56,229 bases of DNA from Bacteroidia bacterium (GTDB taxonomy: Bacteria > Bacteroidota > Bacteroidia > Bacteroidales > Prolixibacteraceae). Shown here in pieces: positions 43,941-53,183 of the stretch. Position 1 is the first letter of the stretch, and each line of letters starts with the position of its first letter. The notes beneath the pieces are model-generated. The model had not been told where the DNA came from and searched no databases. It was given only the letters and a program-made list of their open reading frames with translations. The position numbers and the translations under genes were made by a program. The DNA is taken from NCBI GenBank assembly GCA_025358025.1, contig JANYKW010000089.1, forward strand, positions 82,629 to 138,857, given 5' to 3'.

Positions 43941-44948
43941 TCATAACACTTTTTTCGTTCCTGCCTGATTAGCTGTAATCGCGACCATATTCACGATGTC
44001 GCTTACCGAACAACCGCGTGAAAGGTCATTAATAGGGCCTGCCATACCTTGCAGTACAGGGCCAATTGCTTCAGCTCCTGCCAGCCTTTGCACCAGTTTG
44101 TATCCGATATTACCGGATTCGAGTCCCGGGAAAACCAATACATTGGCTCTTCCGGCAACCTTGCTTCCGGGCGATTTTAACTGACCTACCTCCGGAACCA
44201 GGGCTGCATCCAGTTGCATCTCCCCGTCAATCAGCAAATCAGGATCCATCTCAGCGGCAATCCGGGTTGCACGTACGACTTTATCAACAAGCTCATGCTG
44301 CGCACTTCCTTTGGTGGAGAAGGAGAGCATGGCAACCCGGGGCTCTATATTGGCTATTGCCCTGGCTGTTCTTGCAGTCATTACCGCGATCTCTGCCAGC
44401 TGAGATGCATCAGGGTCCGGCATCACCGCACAATCTGCAAAGACCAGCATACCATTGTCTCCAATATTTTTGTCTTTAAAAAGCATGAAGAACAAGCCGG
44501 ATACAACTGAAACACCAGGTAATGTCCTGACAAATTGAAATGCAGGTCGTAAAACATCTCCGGTTGCATTGATAGCCCCTGCTACTTCACCATCGGCGTC
44601 GCCGGCTTTGATCATCATAACACCGAAATAAAGCGGGTCATTCAACAGATCATAGGCATTTTCAATGGTCAATCCTTTGCTTTTCCGAAGCTCAACCATC
44701 ATTTTAGCATATCTTTCCCGGCTACTGTCGGTGCATGGATTTACTATCCGTGCACCTGAAATGGAGAGACCTTCCTTCAAGGCGATCGCTTCAATTAAGG
44801 CTGGATCACCCAATAAAGTTATTTTTGCAATCTTTTCCTGAAGAATCTTTGCAGTAGCCTTTAATGTTCTTGTTTCACAACCCTCAGGTAAAACGATATG
44901 ATTTTGAAGCTTCACAGCATTCACCTTGATATTTTCAAGCAAATCCAT
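43941..44948 (-). CDS. pta: Phosphate acetyltransferase
   Basis: 335 residues, the short Pta form without the N-terminal DRTGG/P-loop domain of E. coli Pta. DADGEVAGAINATGDVLRPA (about 117-136), MLVFADCAVMPDPDASQLAEIA, DGEMQLDAALVPEV and ANVLVFPGLESGNIGYKLVQR are family motifs. It interconverts acetyl-CoA and acetyl phosphate. It is the first gene of the operon; the other four follow on the same strand. A TAATTTTG on the minus strand at 44991-44998 is the only promoter-like box, about 43 bp before the ATG, without a clear -33. Confidence 0.96.
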   Translation of the reverse strand: MDLLENIKVNAVKLQNHIVLPEGCETRTLKATAKILQEKIAKITLLGDPALIEAIALKEGLSISGARIVNPCTDSSRERYAKMMVELRKSKGLTIENAYDLLNDPLYFGVMMIKAGDADGEVAGAINATGDVLRPAFQFVRTLPGVSVVSGLFFMLFKDKNIGDNGMLVFADCAVMPDPDASQLAEIAVMTARTARAIANIEPRVAMLSFSTKGSAQHELVDKVVRATRIAAEMDPDLLIDGEMQLDAALVPEVGQLKSPGSKVAGRANVLVFPGLESGNIGYKLVQRLAGAEAIGPVLQGMAGPINDLSRGCSVSDIVNMVAITANQAGTKKVL

Positions 44949-45259
44949 CTTGTATATTATTAAATTTTCGAACTGTTTTTTTTAAAAGTGCAAAATTAAG
45001 GAAACTTGGGAGAGTTACCTAATTCTTCTCCAGCTTTTTCCATATTTTATCATTTAATATTATGTTATTTTATATTGCTCATTAAGCAAGTGTTAGCTCA
45101 ATTTTTTCAGTATAAGCATCAAGGTTCAGCAAGATAATATTCGATACACGAACCCTGAATTTAATCCCTAAAGTTGATAAAAACAATTCAAAAAAAGGGT
45201 ATAACAGAGTTAAATAGTTTTTTTTGTACTTTAACAAAATTATTACAAATCTGTCTCTA
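44949..45259. other. Divergent intergenic region between pta and the signalling block
   Basis: 311 bp, AT-rich. It should hold the promoters of both the pta operon (minus) and the 7TM kinase (plus). CAAAATTA at 44991-44998 is a possible -7 for pta. TTTTTTTTGTACTTT near 45217 is not a full promoter match. No ORF, repeat array or terminator hairpin is convincing. Confidence 0.5.
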
Positions 45260-47914
45260 ATGCCTGAGTCAACATTCTATTTCAATCCATTTTCGCTGAT
45301 ATCATTTTCTTCCTTTCTTATCATGACGATATTGGCAATTTTGCTTTGGCATAAGCACTATACTACCCCTACCAAATTCATGGTTTTTCTCTTCGTTGCA
45401 AATGCAATTTATTCCTTCTTTTATACTTTCGAGCTATCTTTTCGAACCATCCGTGAGATCACCTGGTTTTATCAATGCGAATATATTGGAATCCCCTTTC
45501 TCTCTACTTTTTATTTGATGTATATCATCCATTATTCGGGTAGAAGCGGATGGCTCACCCTGAAGAATAAACTGCTCCTTTTCACCATCCCGGTAATAAC
45601 ATTGGTGATGGTTTTCACGAATGACAGCCACAATCTATTTTACAGCAAACAAGCGATGAACCTATCCGGACCATTCCCCACCCTCTCATTTATTCCGGCA
45701 TTTTGGTATTATGTCCATCAGACATTTGTAATTATTACACTATCGCTATCCTTGTTTTTTTTGATTAAGATGATGAAAAATACAGTCTCCATTTATAACA
45801 GGCAGATATTGTTTCTACTGATGTCCACCTTATTTCCGTTTATCGGTTATCTAGCTTGCCTGATGCGGCTTATTCCGTATGGAATAGATCCGGTATCTTT
45901 TACTTTCACCTTGTCGGGGATAATCATTTACATAGCAGTTTTCCGCTTTAAATTATTTGAAATGTTACCGATTGCACGTTCAAAGCTGTTCGAAAAAATT
46001 CAGGATCGTGTCCTTGTTTTCGACCTTAACAACAGGTTGATTGATTACAACCAGGCCGCCTCTCAGCAATTTAATCTGTCGAACAAGGATCTTGGCAGAA
46101 AAACACCTGAACTTTTCAGCATTTGGCCCGAAATGATGCAATTCATTCAAAACAACCTCTCGGGAAAGCTGGAAATGCACCATCTTGAAGGAGATATTTC
46201 ACATTTCTACGACATTCATATTCTGGAACTGGAAAGTTCAAAAAAAAATAAGCAGGGGAAACTGGTTGTTATCAATGATGTCTCAGACCTGATCAATACT
46301 GAACGGGAGCGTATTTCTACTGAATCAAAACTTAATGCCGTTATTCAGGCCATACCGGATATTATCCTTGTTATTGACAAAAAAGGCATACTTACTGATT
46401 TTTTTGCCACAGAAACTGAAAACCTTTTCTTAAACAGGGATGAGGTAGTAGGTGCCTCGTTGCAAGAGCTCTTTAATCCGGAAGAATCTGAAATCCTGAT
46501 GGAATTTCTGGCCGACTGTCTAAAATCAAACGCGTTGGTAACGCATCAGTTTATGATGATTTTCCCGGGTGAGATAAAGCATTATGAAGTACGGCTTTCA
46601 AAGCTGGACAAGACGCATGTATTGGCTATCATCCGGGATGTGTCTGAATCGGTTAATATGAAACAGGACCTTCTGTACCAATCCGGTTTTCAAAGAATCC
46701 TCATGAATCTTGCTTCCAGATTTATCTATATCCCTGAATCTGAAACGGATTCTGTTATCAGCGATTCATTGAGACAAATCGGTGAGTACACAGGAGTTGA
46801 AAGAAGTTATATCTTCCGTTACAATTTTGAGAATGGCACCATGACCAACACGCACGAATGGTGCAGTGAGAGTGCCACTTCCATGATCAGAAACCGTCAG
46901 AATACCTCTATTCAATCAATCATGGAGTGGTTGGATCATCACCAAAGAGGTGAACCAACCTGGGTGAATAACCTGGCTCAGCTTAAAACCAGCAGCCCGC
47001 TACGATCGTTTTTAGATTCAACAAAGGTTCAGTCTGTTATTACAATTCCTATGATTTCCCAAAAAAATTGTTTGGGATTCGTAGGATTTGACACCATTCA
47101 TGCCAACAGAAAATGGAACGATTCAGACATATCTTCCCTGAAAATTTTCACAGGTATGCTGGCAAACCTGCAGGAAAAAATTTCACTGGAAAAATCTTTG
47201 GTCGAAGCAAAAATTAAAGCAGAAGCAAGTAACCAGTTAAAGACTGCATTCATGAACAACATCTCTCATGAAATCAGGACACCGTTAAATGGTATAATCG
47301 GCTTTGGAGAGATCATTGCCAATGAACAGTTGTCGTTGGCGGAAAAAAACAAATTCCTGGCTGTTGTTCAGGAAAGCAGCGAAAGATTGATCCACACCAT
47401 CGACGATTATATTGATATATCAATACTCGTTACAGGAAACCAGGAGATTTACCCTAAACATTTCAAGTTGTCGCAATTGATAGAGGAGGTTATAGAGGAC
47501 TTCACTGAATCCATTCTCGCAAAAAAACTGAATATTTATGCAGAGGTACCGATTCATCTTAAACAAACTACCCTGTATTCAGATCCGGAACTCATTCGCA
47601 AAATACTAAATCACCTTGTTGGGAACTCTTTGAAATTTACTGAACGAGGCAATATTCATATCGGCATGCACGACGAGTCAGGTAAGGTAACGCTTTATGT
47701 ACAAGATACAGGCATTGGCATTGCTGAAAACGCACAAAAAATTATCTTCGACTCTTTTATGCAGGAGGACTTTTCTTCAACAAGGATGTACGAGGGCAGC
47801 GGATTGGGACTTTCCATTGTCAAAGGAATTGTTACGCTTCTCGGTGGTGAAATTAAAGTGTCTTCAACAAAAGGGAAAGGATCCAGATTTAATATAACTT
47901 TCCCAACTGTCTAA
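45260..47914 (+). CDS. Membrane sensor kinase: 7TM, PAS, PAS, GAF, HisKA, HATPase
   Basis: 884 residues from the ATG at 45260; a TTG 12 codons earlier is less likely. Residues about 10-235 hold seven hydrophobic helices of the His-kinase N-terminal 7TM type (FISFSSFLIMTILAILLW and later). PAS domains follow at about 250-345 and 355-465, then GAF (about 485-640). The HisKA H-box is NISHEIRTPLNG (His near 669) and the HATPase ends with ENAQKIIFDSF and GSGLGLSIVKGIV. There is no REC domain. It is directly followed (30 bp) by the REC-kinase and the NtrC-type gene, so it likely feeds that pathway. Confidence 0.93.
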   Translation: MPESTFYFNPFSLISFSSFLIMTILAILLWHKHYTTPTKFMVFLFVANAIYSFFYTFELSFRTIREITWFYQCEYIGIPFLSTFYLMYIIHYSGRSGWLTLKNKLLLFTIPVITLVMVFTNDSHNLFYSKQAMNLSGPFPTLSFIPAFWYYVHQTFVIITLSLSLFFLIKMMKNTVSIYNRQILFLLMSTLFPFIGYLACLMRLIPYGIDPVSFTFTLSGIIIYIAVFRFKLFEMLPIARSKLFEKIQDRVLVFDLNNRLIDYNQAASQQFNLSNKDLGRKTPELFSIWPEMMQFIQNNLSGKLEMHHLEGDISHFYDIHILELESSKKNKQGKLVVINDVSDLINTERERISTESKLNAVIQAIPDIILVIDKKGILTDFFATETENLFLNRDEVVGASLQELFNPEESEILMEFLADCLKSNALVTHQFMMIFPGEIKHYEVRLSKLDKTHVLAIIRDVSESVNMKQDLLYQSGFQRILMNLASRFIYIPESETDSVISDSLRQIGEYTGVERSYIFRYNFENGTMTNTHEWCSESATSMIRNRQNTSIQSIMEWLDHHQRGEPTWVNNLAQLKTSSPLRSFLDSTKVQSVITIPMISQKNCLGFVGFDTIHANRKWNDSDISSLKIFTGMLANLQEKISLEKSLVEAKIKAEASNQLKTAFMNNISHEIRTPLNGIIGFGEIIANEQLSLAEKNKFLAVVQESSERLIHTIDDYIDISILVTGNQEIYPKHFKLSQLIEEVIEDFTESILAKKLNIYAEVPIHLKQTTLYSDPELIRKILNHLVGNSLKFTERGNIHIGMHDESGKVTLYVQDTGIGIAENAQKIIFDSFMQEDFSSTRMYEGSGLGLSIVKGIVTLLGGEIKVSSTKGKGSRFNITFPTV

Positions 47915-47943
47915 TATCTCCTAACTTATAACTCTAAGTTTTG

Positions 47944-49860
47944 ATGGAACTACCCAACATTTTAATTGTTGATGATTCAAAGGAGATGCTCACTTATATG
48001 GAGCTTGTTCTCAGAAATGCAAAAGCCAACATCCTTACCGCCAATTCCGGATCAAAAGCACTAAGCCTCATCAAAAACAGGGAGTTGGCTCTGGCCATTG
48101 TCGATGTACACATGCCTGATATGAATGGCTATACTTTGGCCTTAAAGATCAATGAATCCAGGATAGGATCTATTGTTCCCATTATTTTTCTTACTGCAGT
48201 ATACCAAGATCAGGTCGAGATAATGAAGGGTTATCACTCTGGCGCTGTAGACTATATCTTTAAACCAGTAAACAAGGGAATACTGCTCAGCAAAATCAAT
48301 GTTTTTCTGGAATTGTACAATCAGCGGATGAAACTGCCGGTAAATACCCGTCTGTTCAAAAAAATCGGAGTCAATTTGGCCGGATCCGATGCTGAACTGG
48401 AAGACAGCCAGACAAGATTCAAAAATTTCATTGAGCATGCTCCGGATGGTGTATTCATCATGGACAAGAATGGTCATTTCATCGAGATGAACGAAGCTAC
48501 CTGTACCATAACGGGTTACAACAAAGAAGAGTTGCTCTCTAAAACCCTGGATGACCTTTTCGGCGATATCAGCAAAGAAAAATGGGAATCTCTTTTGCAG
48601 AAATTCCTTTATTCGGGTACAGTAAACGCGGAATTGACTTTTATTCACAAAAATGGAAGAACCAGGTGGTGGACCCTTCACGGAGTTAAACTGAATAGCG
48701 ACCAATTTCTATGTTTCTGTAAAGATATAACACATCAAATAGCTGCTGCAGAGGTACTGAAAAAGTCGGAGGAGAAATACCGGACAGTAATAAATGCTTC
48801 GCCTGAAGGGATTATTATTGTGGATACCAAAGGGATTATTACCGATGTATCCGAAATTGGCCTGGAGATGTATGGCGCCAGTTCACAGAATGAGTTGACA
48901 GGAAAGCATATCCTGAGGATTATGCCTGCAGCTTTAAAAGACAAATTTCGGGAAATCTACAACAAAACACTTGAAGAAGGACTGGTTCAAAATATTGAAC
49001 TTAAACTTCAAAACAAAAATTATATTCCTTTTGTCTCTGAGATCAGTACAACTTTGATACAGGGTAAAGCAGGAGAATCCATTGCTTTCATGATCGTTGT
49101 GCAAGATATCACCCATCGGAAAAAACTGGAACGGCAGATGATTCACAACGACAGGATGACAACACTTGGTGAGATGGCAACAGGAATAGCACATGAAATC
49201 AATCAACCCCTGAATACCCTCTCTATTCTTTTTGATAACATGCTTTTGGCTGCCTCTGAAGAAAATTCGTTGCCTAAAAGCTACCTGGATAAGAAAATCG
49301 GTAAGATCTACGACAGCATCTTTCGCATCAAAAATATCATCGATCATGTTAGAGTCTTCTCTCGCAGTCAGGAAGATGCCATCTACTCATCTTTTAACGT
49401 GAAAGAAAGTATCGATAATGCCATTTCGATGATTTCAGAACAATTCAGACACAAACAGATTGAACTGGACCTCTCTGTGGAGAAAAATCTTCCGATGGTC
49501 TTAGGCAATATCTATCAATTTGAACAGGTTATTCTTAACCTTCTCATTAACTCGAAAGATGCGCTTGAAGAGAAGGAGAGTAAATCCAGTAAACCTTACA
49601 ATAAAAAAATCAGGATCAAGGGTTACCGCTCCTTCAGCCATATTATCATTGAATTAAAAGACAATGGCATTGGCATCAAGCCTGATGAGCTTGAGAAGAT
49701 CATGCTGCCATTTTACACTACAAAAGAGGCGGGAGAAGGTACCGGATTGGGACTTTCTATTACTTTTGGCATTATAAAGGAGATGAAGGGAGAGATTTCC
49801 TTCCAAAGTGATCCGGGCCTGGGAACGATGGTGACGATCCTTTTACCTTCTATTGTTTAA
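47944..49860 (+). CDS. Hybrid signalling protein: REC, PAS, PAS, HisKA, HATPase
   Basis: 638 residues starting at the ATG at 47944. The N-terminal REC (1-125) has Asp-Asp in LIVDDSKEM, phospho-Asp in AIVDVHMPDMNGY and Lys in FKPVN. PAS domains lie at about 150-265 and 275-390; HisKA has GIAHEINQPLN (His near 417) and the HATPase ends with GEGTGLGLSITFGII. A REC before the kinase suggests its activity is set by phosphate from another kinase, probably the 7TM kinase upstream. It is followed by the sigma-54 activator gene 18 bp later. The REC is a close paralogue of the one at 52085. Confidence 0.93.
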   Translation: MELPNILIVDDSKEMLTYMELVLRNAKANILTANSGSKALSLIKNRELALAIVDVHMPDMNGYTLALKINESRIGSIVPIIFLTAVYQDQVEIMKGYHSGAVDYIFKPVNKGILLSKINVFLELYNQRMKLPVNTRLFKKIGVNLAGSDAELEDSQTRFKNFIEHAPDGVFIMDKNGHFIEMNEATCTITGYNKEELLSKTLDDLFGDISKEKWESLLQKFLYSGTVNAELTFIHKNGRTRWWTLHGVKLNSDQFLCFCKDITHQIAAAEVLKKSEEKYRTVINASPEGIIIVDTKGIITDVSEIGLEMYGASSQNELTGKHILRIMPAALKDKFREIYNKTLEEGLVQNIELKLQNKNYIPFVSEISTTLIQGKAGESIAFMIVVQDITHRKKLERQMIHNDRMTTLGEMATGIAHEINQPLNTLSILFDNMLLAASEENSLPKSYLDKKIGKIYDSIFRIKNIIDHVRVFSRSQEDAIYSSFNVKESIDNAISMISEQFRHKQIELDLSVEKNLPMVLGNIYQFEQVILNLLINSKDALEEKESKSSKPYNKKIRIKGYRSFSHIIIELKDNGIGIKPDELEKIMLPFYTTKEAGEGTGLGLSITFGIIKEMKGEISFQSDPGLGTMVTILLPSIV

Positions 49861-49878
49861 TCCAGAGAAAAAATATGA

Positions 49879-51267
49879 ATGGATAAAAATAAAATCAGGG
49901 TTCTCATACTCGATGACGAAATTCATTTTACCGAAGAGTTGGCTGAGTTTCTGCACCACTCCGGACATATTGTTTTTGAAGCCAATACCCTCAGAGCGGG
50001 AATGGCCATTCTGGATAATGAACCGATTGATCTGCTGATTCTTGACATCCGTTTGCCAGGAACAGACGGGTTGGATGTATTAAAAAAGGTTAAAACTGAA
50101 AAACCATCGGTCGAAGTCATCATCGTCTCCGGTCACGGTGATATGGATACTGTGATCAAGGCCATGCGACTGGGAGCTTTCGACTATCTGCGCAAACCCT
50201 TCCGTCACATAGACATACAGATTGCTATCGAACGTACCCGGAAATTTCTGCTGTTGCAACGCCGTCTTGCTATAGCCGAAGAGCGAAACTCTCTGATATC
50301 CAAAGCACTTGAAGACAAGATAAACCGCAAATTCATTGGAATCTCCACCCAAATCCAGACCGTATATGAACAGGCAAACCTCGCCGCACAATATCCCGAC
50401 ACCAATGTTCTGATCAGCGGAGAGAGTGGTACAGGTAAAGAGAATATTGCACGGATCATTCACTATTCAAGTATAAGAAAAGACCATATTTTCTGTGCCG
50501 TCAACAGCAGTTCAATAACAGATACCCTGCATGAAAGCGAATTTTTTGGCCATAAAAAAGGCTCTTTCACAGGAGCCATCTCAGACAAAAAAGGTTTTTT
50601 CGAGATCAGTAATGAGGGGACACTCTTCCTGGATGAAATTGCAGATATGCCAATGAACCTCCAGGCCAAGATATTACGCTCCATCGAAGAGAAAGTCTTT
50701 ACACGGGTTGGCGACACTACTCCTATCCGTTCCGATTTCAGGATCATCGCTGCCACAAACCACGATCTAAATCAGATGGTTAATGATAAAAAATTCAGAC
50801 TAGACCTCCTGCACCGCATGAATATTCTCCACATTCATATCCCGCCACTGCGCGAACGTACCGAAGATATTGAGCCTTTGCTCCTCCATTTTGTAGCAGA
50901 ACTGACTGCCCAAATGGGTAAACCCAGTCCGGAAATTTTACCCTCAGTAATCGGGACCCTGAAGGGCTACTCTTTTCCAGGTAATGTCAGGGAGTTACGC
51001 AACATGACCGAGCGTGCCATCATTTTCTGTAAGGGTGACAAACTCAGCGAGAGTGATTTCATCCTCAAACCCTGCACTTCTACCTCCTATTCTCTTACTC
51101 CTGGCCAGTCTGATCCGGCGCTCACTGAGGCCAATTTAATCCGGGAGAAGCTCAGAATCTGCAACTGCAACCAAACAGAGGCTGCCATTTCATTGGGTAT
51201 TACCCGCGATGCCTTAATCAGGAAGATGAAGAAATACGGAATATCTATTTCCAGAATCGGGCTATAG
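49879..51267 (+). CDS. NtrC-family sigma-54-dependent response regulator
   Basis: 462 residues. REC (1-120) has LILDDE, phospho-Asp in LLILDIRLPG (about Asp56) and Lys in LRKPF. The AAA+ domain (about 150-385) has Walker A GESGTGKE, the sigma-54 contact loop GSFTGA (usual GAFTGA), Walker B LFLDEIADM and RVGDTTPIRSDFRIIAATN. The C-terminal Fis-type HTH is LRICNCNQTEAAISLGITRDALIRKMKKYGI in two helices. It should activate RpoN promoters when phosphorylated by the upstream kinase. The ATG at 49879 lies 18 bp past the kinase stop. Confidence 0.95.
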   Translation: MDKNKIRVLILDDEIHFTEELAEFLHHSGHIVFEANTLRAGMAILDNEPIDLLILDIRLPGTDGLDVLKKVKTEKPSVEVIIVSGHGDMDTVIKAMRLGAFDYLRKPFRHIDIQIAIERTRKFLLLQRRLAIAEERNSLISKALEDKINRKFIGISTQIQTVYEQANLAAQYPDTNVLISGESGTGKENIARIIHYSSIRKDHIFCAVNSSSITDTLHESEFFGHKKGSFTGAISDKKGFFEISNEGTLFLDEIADMPMNLQAKILRSIEEKVFTRVGDTTPIRSDFRIIAATNHDLNQMVNDKKFRLDLLHRMNILHIHIPPLRERTEDIEPLLLHFVAELTAQMGKPSPEILPSVIGTLKGYSFPGNVRELRNMTERAIIFCKGDKLSESDFILKPCTSTSYSLTPGQSDPALTEANLIREKLRICNCNQTEAAISLGITRDALIRKMKKYGISISRIGL

Positions 51268-51269
51268 GA

Positions 51270-51334
51270 AAGAGTTGAGAATTGAAAGATGAGAATTGAC
51301 ACACTTTTTACTTTAGCCTTTAGTATTTTACTTT
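51270..51334. repeat. GAGAATTGA / ACTTTA degenerate repeats after the sigma-54 activator
   Basis: GAGTTGAGAATTGAAAGATG and GAGAATTGAC recur, then ACTTTTTACTTTAGCC, TTTAGTATTTTACTTT. The array starts 2 bp after the stop codon of the activator gene and runs into the next intergenic region. Confidence 0.5.
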
Positions 51335-51342
51335 CCCCAGGT

Positions 51343-51364
51343 GCACAATTGTCCGCACACTTGT
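51343..51364. promoter_or_regulatory. Tandem 10-bp sites, candidate enhancer for the sigma-54 activator
   Basis: GCACAATTGT (51343-51352) and GCACACTTGT (51355-51364) match at 9 of 10 bases with a 2-bp gap, that is a 12-bp period. The first contains the 8-bp palindrome ACAATTGT. They lie about 150 bp upstream of a sigma-54-like promoter, within the usual enhancer distance. Only sequence-pattern support. Confidence 0.4.
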
Positions 51365-51511
51365 ACTATTTCCGAGCAATTTTCCATCCTTTTTTTTCGC
51401 AAGTTTCTCCTTGTATCTATTTTTTCTGTCAAAGATTTTTGATACCAAATATTTGATATCCTTTGTGATACATTATTAATTCTATCATAAGGACAAATCA
51501 TTAAAAACTTG

Positions 51512-51527
51512 TGGCACACCATTTGAA
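51512..51527 (+). promoter_or_regulatory. Candidate sigma-54 (RpoN) promoter
   Basis: TGGCACACCATTTGAA compares with the consensus TGGCACGN4TTGCW. The -24 TGGCAC is perfect, the spacing is right, and the -12 box is TTGA instead of TTGC. It lies 46 bp before the ATG of the small winged-helix ORF (51573) and directly downstream of the NtrC-type gene. Confidence 0.5.
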
Positions 51528-51572
51528 GTACATACCATGCCAAAATCAAACTTCTGAACAAATAATGTTATA

Positions 51573-51782
51573 ATGGAGGATGCCGTTCGAAAATTCATCA
51601 ATACCCAGCCAGATGGCGTGAAGATATCTGAAATGGAGGAAACTCTTCGCCAAAGCAGGCTGAGGCTCGGTTATGTTACCCGGAAATTATTGAATGAAGG
51701 CAAAGTAGTTAAAATTGAAAATAAATACTACCCTACTGTCAGTAATGAAGGTGTTTCAGAAGCCAGAGGCAATAATTACTAA
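51573..51782 (+). CDS. Small winged-helix-like protein, unknown
   Basis: 69 residues. FINTQPDGVKISEMEETLRQSRLRLGYVTRKLLNEGKVVKIENKYYP reads as a compact winged helix: a short helix, a second helix with recognition-type Arg/Ser, then a beta wing (VKIENKYYP). The tail is polar. I do not recognise a named family. The preceding sigma-54-like box and position after the activator suggest it is a target of that regulator. The codon use is typical of neighbours, which supports a real gene despite its size. Confidence 0.65.
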   Translation: MEDAVRKFINTQPDGVKISEMEETLRQSRLRLGYVTRKLLNEGKVVKIENKYYPTVSNEGVSEARGNNY

Positions 51783-52084
51783 ATTCTGACCCAATCAGGA
51801 TTTTCCTTGTGTAATTTTTTCCTTCTGCAACTTCTTTTTCAAGATTTACAGAAACAATTACACATCCGGCAGAGAATGCTACAAATCAATCTTTCGATTT
51901 CTCACAATTACATATAAATAAGCAGGTTCTCCAAAAGAATTCTCAGCTTTTATACAGGTCGCTGAATGTAAGTAATTTTCACACAGGGAGATCGAATAAA
52001 AAACCATATACCCTAGACTCTTTGTTCATTTTTTTGTACTATTGTAAGAGCAATCCATTCTCCACTTTGTGTTTACAATTGCTT
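51783..52084. other. Intergenic region before the REC-HisKA_3 gene
   Basis: 302 bp, AT-rich. One inverted pair stands out: TGTGTAATT (51808-51816) and AATTACACA (51856-51864), 9-bp arms 39 bp apart. No TGGCAC-type or clean TAnnTTTG promoter is placed correctly before the ATG at 52085. Otherwise nothing is recognised. Confidence 0.45.
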
Positions 52085-53179
52085 ATGAAGGAATTACCAA
52101 ATATTTTGCTGGTTGATGATATCTCATCCAACCTTATCTTCCTGAAGATTATTCTAAAGGGTTTCGATGCAAATATTATCGAGGCTGGGTCCGGAAAGGA
52201 GGCACTGGAAAAAATCGAGGGTCATTCCCTCTCCCTTGCTATTCTGGATGTGCAGATGGCCGTTATGAATGGGTATGAACTAGCAATTGAGATCAATAAG
52301 AATAGGCTTTCAGAGTGCGTTCCCATTATTTTTTTAACTGCGGCACTCCCCAACAGCGAACAAATTATTGCCGGATACGAGGCTGGTGCTGTTGATTATA
52401 TCATTAAACCCCTAAACCGGAAAATTCTAATCAGCAAAGTGCAAATTTTTCTGCAGCTCTTCCAGCAGAAACAACTTATTATCGAGAATCATGAAGAGCT
52501 GAAACGCACTGAACTCGAAATTCAAAGGGCAAAGGAACAGATGGAATTACTGAACCGCCACCTGATCAATGCCAGAGAAGATGAACGGGCTGACATCTCA
52601 CTCATGATCCATGACGAACTCGGACAGGCTTTAACTGCTTTGAAAATTGACCTTAGCTGGCTGCGTGAAAATGCTGATGCCAAATCCTTTTCGCAAAAAC
52701 TGGACACGATGATCACCATTACAAATGATGTGATTCGTAAGGTTCAAAGGATTTCTTCCGAACTTCATCCCAAATTGCTGACTGACCTTGGATTGTCAGA
52801 TGCCATCGAATGGTATTGCGAGGAACAACGCAAAAGAACAGGGCTCCAATTTGATCTTTTTCTTGAAGATTCAGATCACCTTGATTTTCAAAAGGATCTG
52901 TCTCTTTTTAGGATTCTTCAGGAAGCACTTACCAATGTATTCCGTCATGCCCATGCATCGACAGTGACAATCAGCATTAAACATGAAGTCTCCGGTACCT
53001 TCATGACGATAGTCGATGATGGCATCGGAATAGATCCTGAGATCCTGAAAGGCTCCGGTTCAATGGGGCTTTTCGGCATGAGAGAAAGGGCCAGGTATTG
53101 CAATGGGATCCTGAAACTGGATCAAAATAGCCCGACAGGCACCAAAGTTTCTGTATTTATTCCAAATCAAAAGATCTAA
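52085..53179 (+). CDS. Hybrid REC-histidine kinase of the HisKA_3 (NarX/DesK) type
   Basis: 364 residues from the ATG at 52085 (MKELPNILLVDD); a TTG 21 codons upstream is unlikely. REC (1-125) has LLVDDI, phospho-Asp in AILDVQMAVMNGY and Lys in IKPLN. A coiled coil (about 130-175) leads to HisKA_3 with AREDERADISLMIHDELGQ (His near 180), and a HATPase with ALTNVFRHAHAS, DDGIGIDPE and GLFGMRERAR. This type phosphorylates NarL/LuxR regulators; one starts 4 bp after its stop. The REC resembles that of the protein at 47944 almost line by line. Confidence 0.93.
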   Translation: MKELPNILLVDDISSNLIFLKIILKGFDANIIEAGSGKEALEKIEGHSLSLAILDVQMAVMNGYELAIEINKNRLSECVPIIFLTAALPNSEQIIAGYEAGAVDYIIKPLNRKILISKVQIFLQLFQQKQLIIENHEELKRTELEIQRAKEQMELLNRHLINAREDERADISLMIHDELGQALTALKIDLSWLRENADAKSFSQKLDTMITITNDVIRKVQRISSELHPKLLTDLGLSDAIEWYCEEQRKRTGLQFDLFLEDSDHLDFQKDLSLFRILQEALTNVFRHAHASTVTISIKHEVSGTFMTIVDDGIGIDPEILKGSGSMGLFGMRERARYCNGILKLDQNSPTGTKVSVFIPNQKI

Positions 53180-53183
53180 CCAG

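Noticed and set aside
48142-48705. 187-codon minus-strand frame
   Set aside because: Antisense to the REC-PAS kinase gene, low-complexity content, no family pattern.
51328-51561. 77-codon minus-strand frame over the sigma-54-like promoter
   Set aside because: No ribosome site or recognisable content; it overlaps the candidate regulatory sites.
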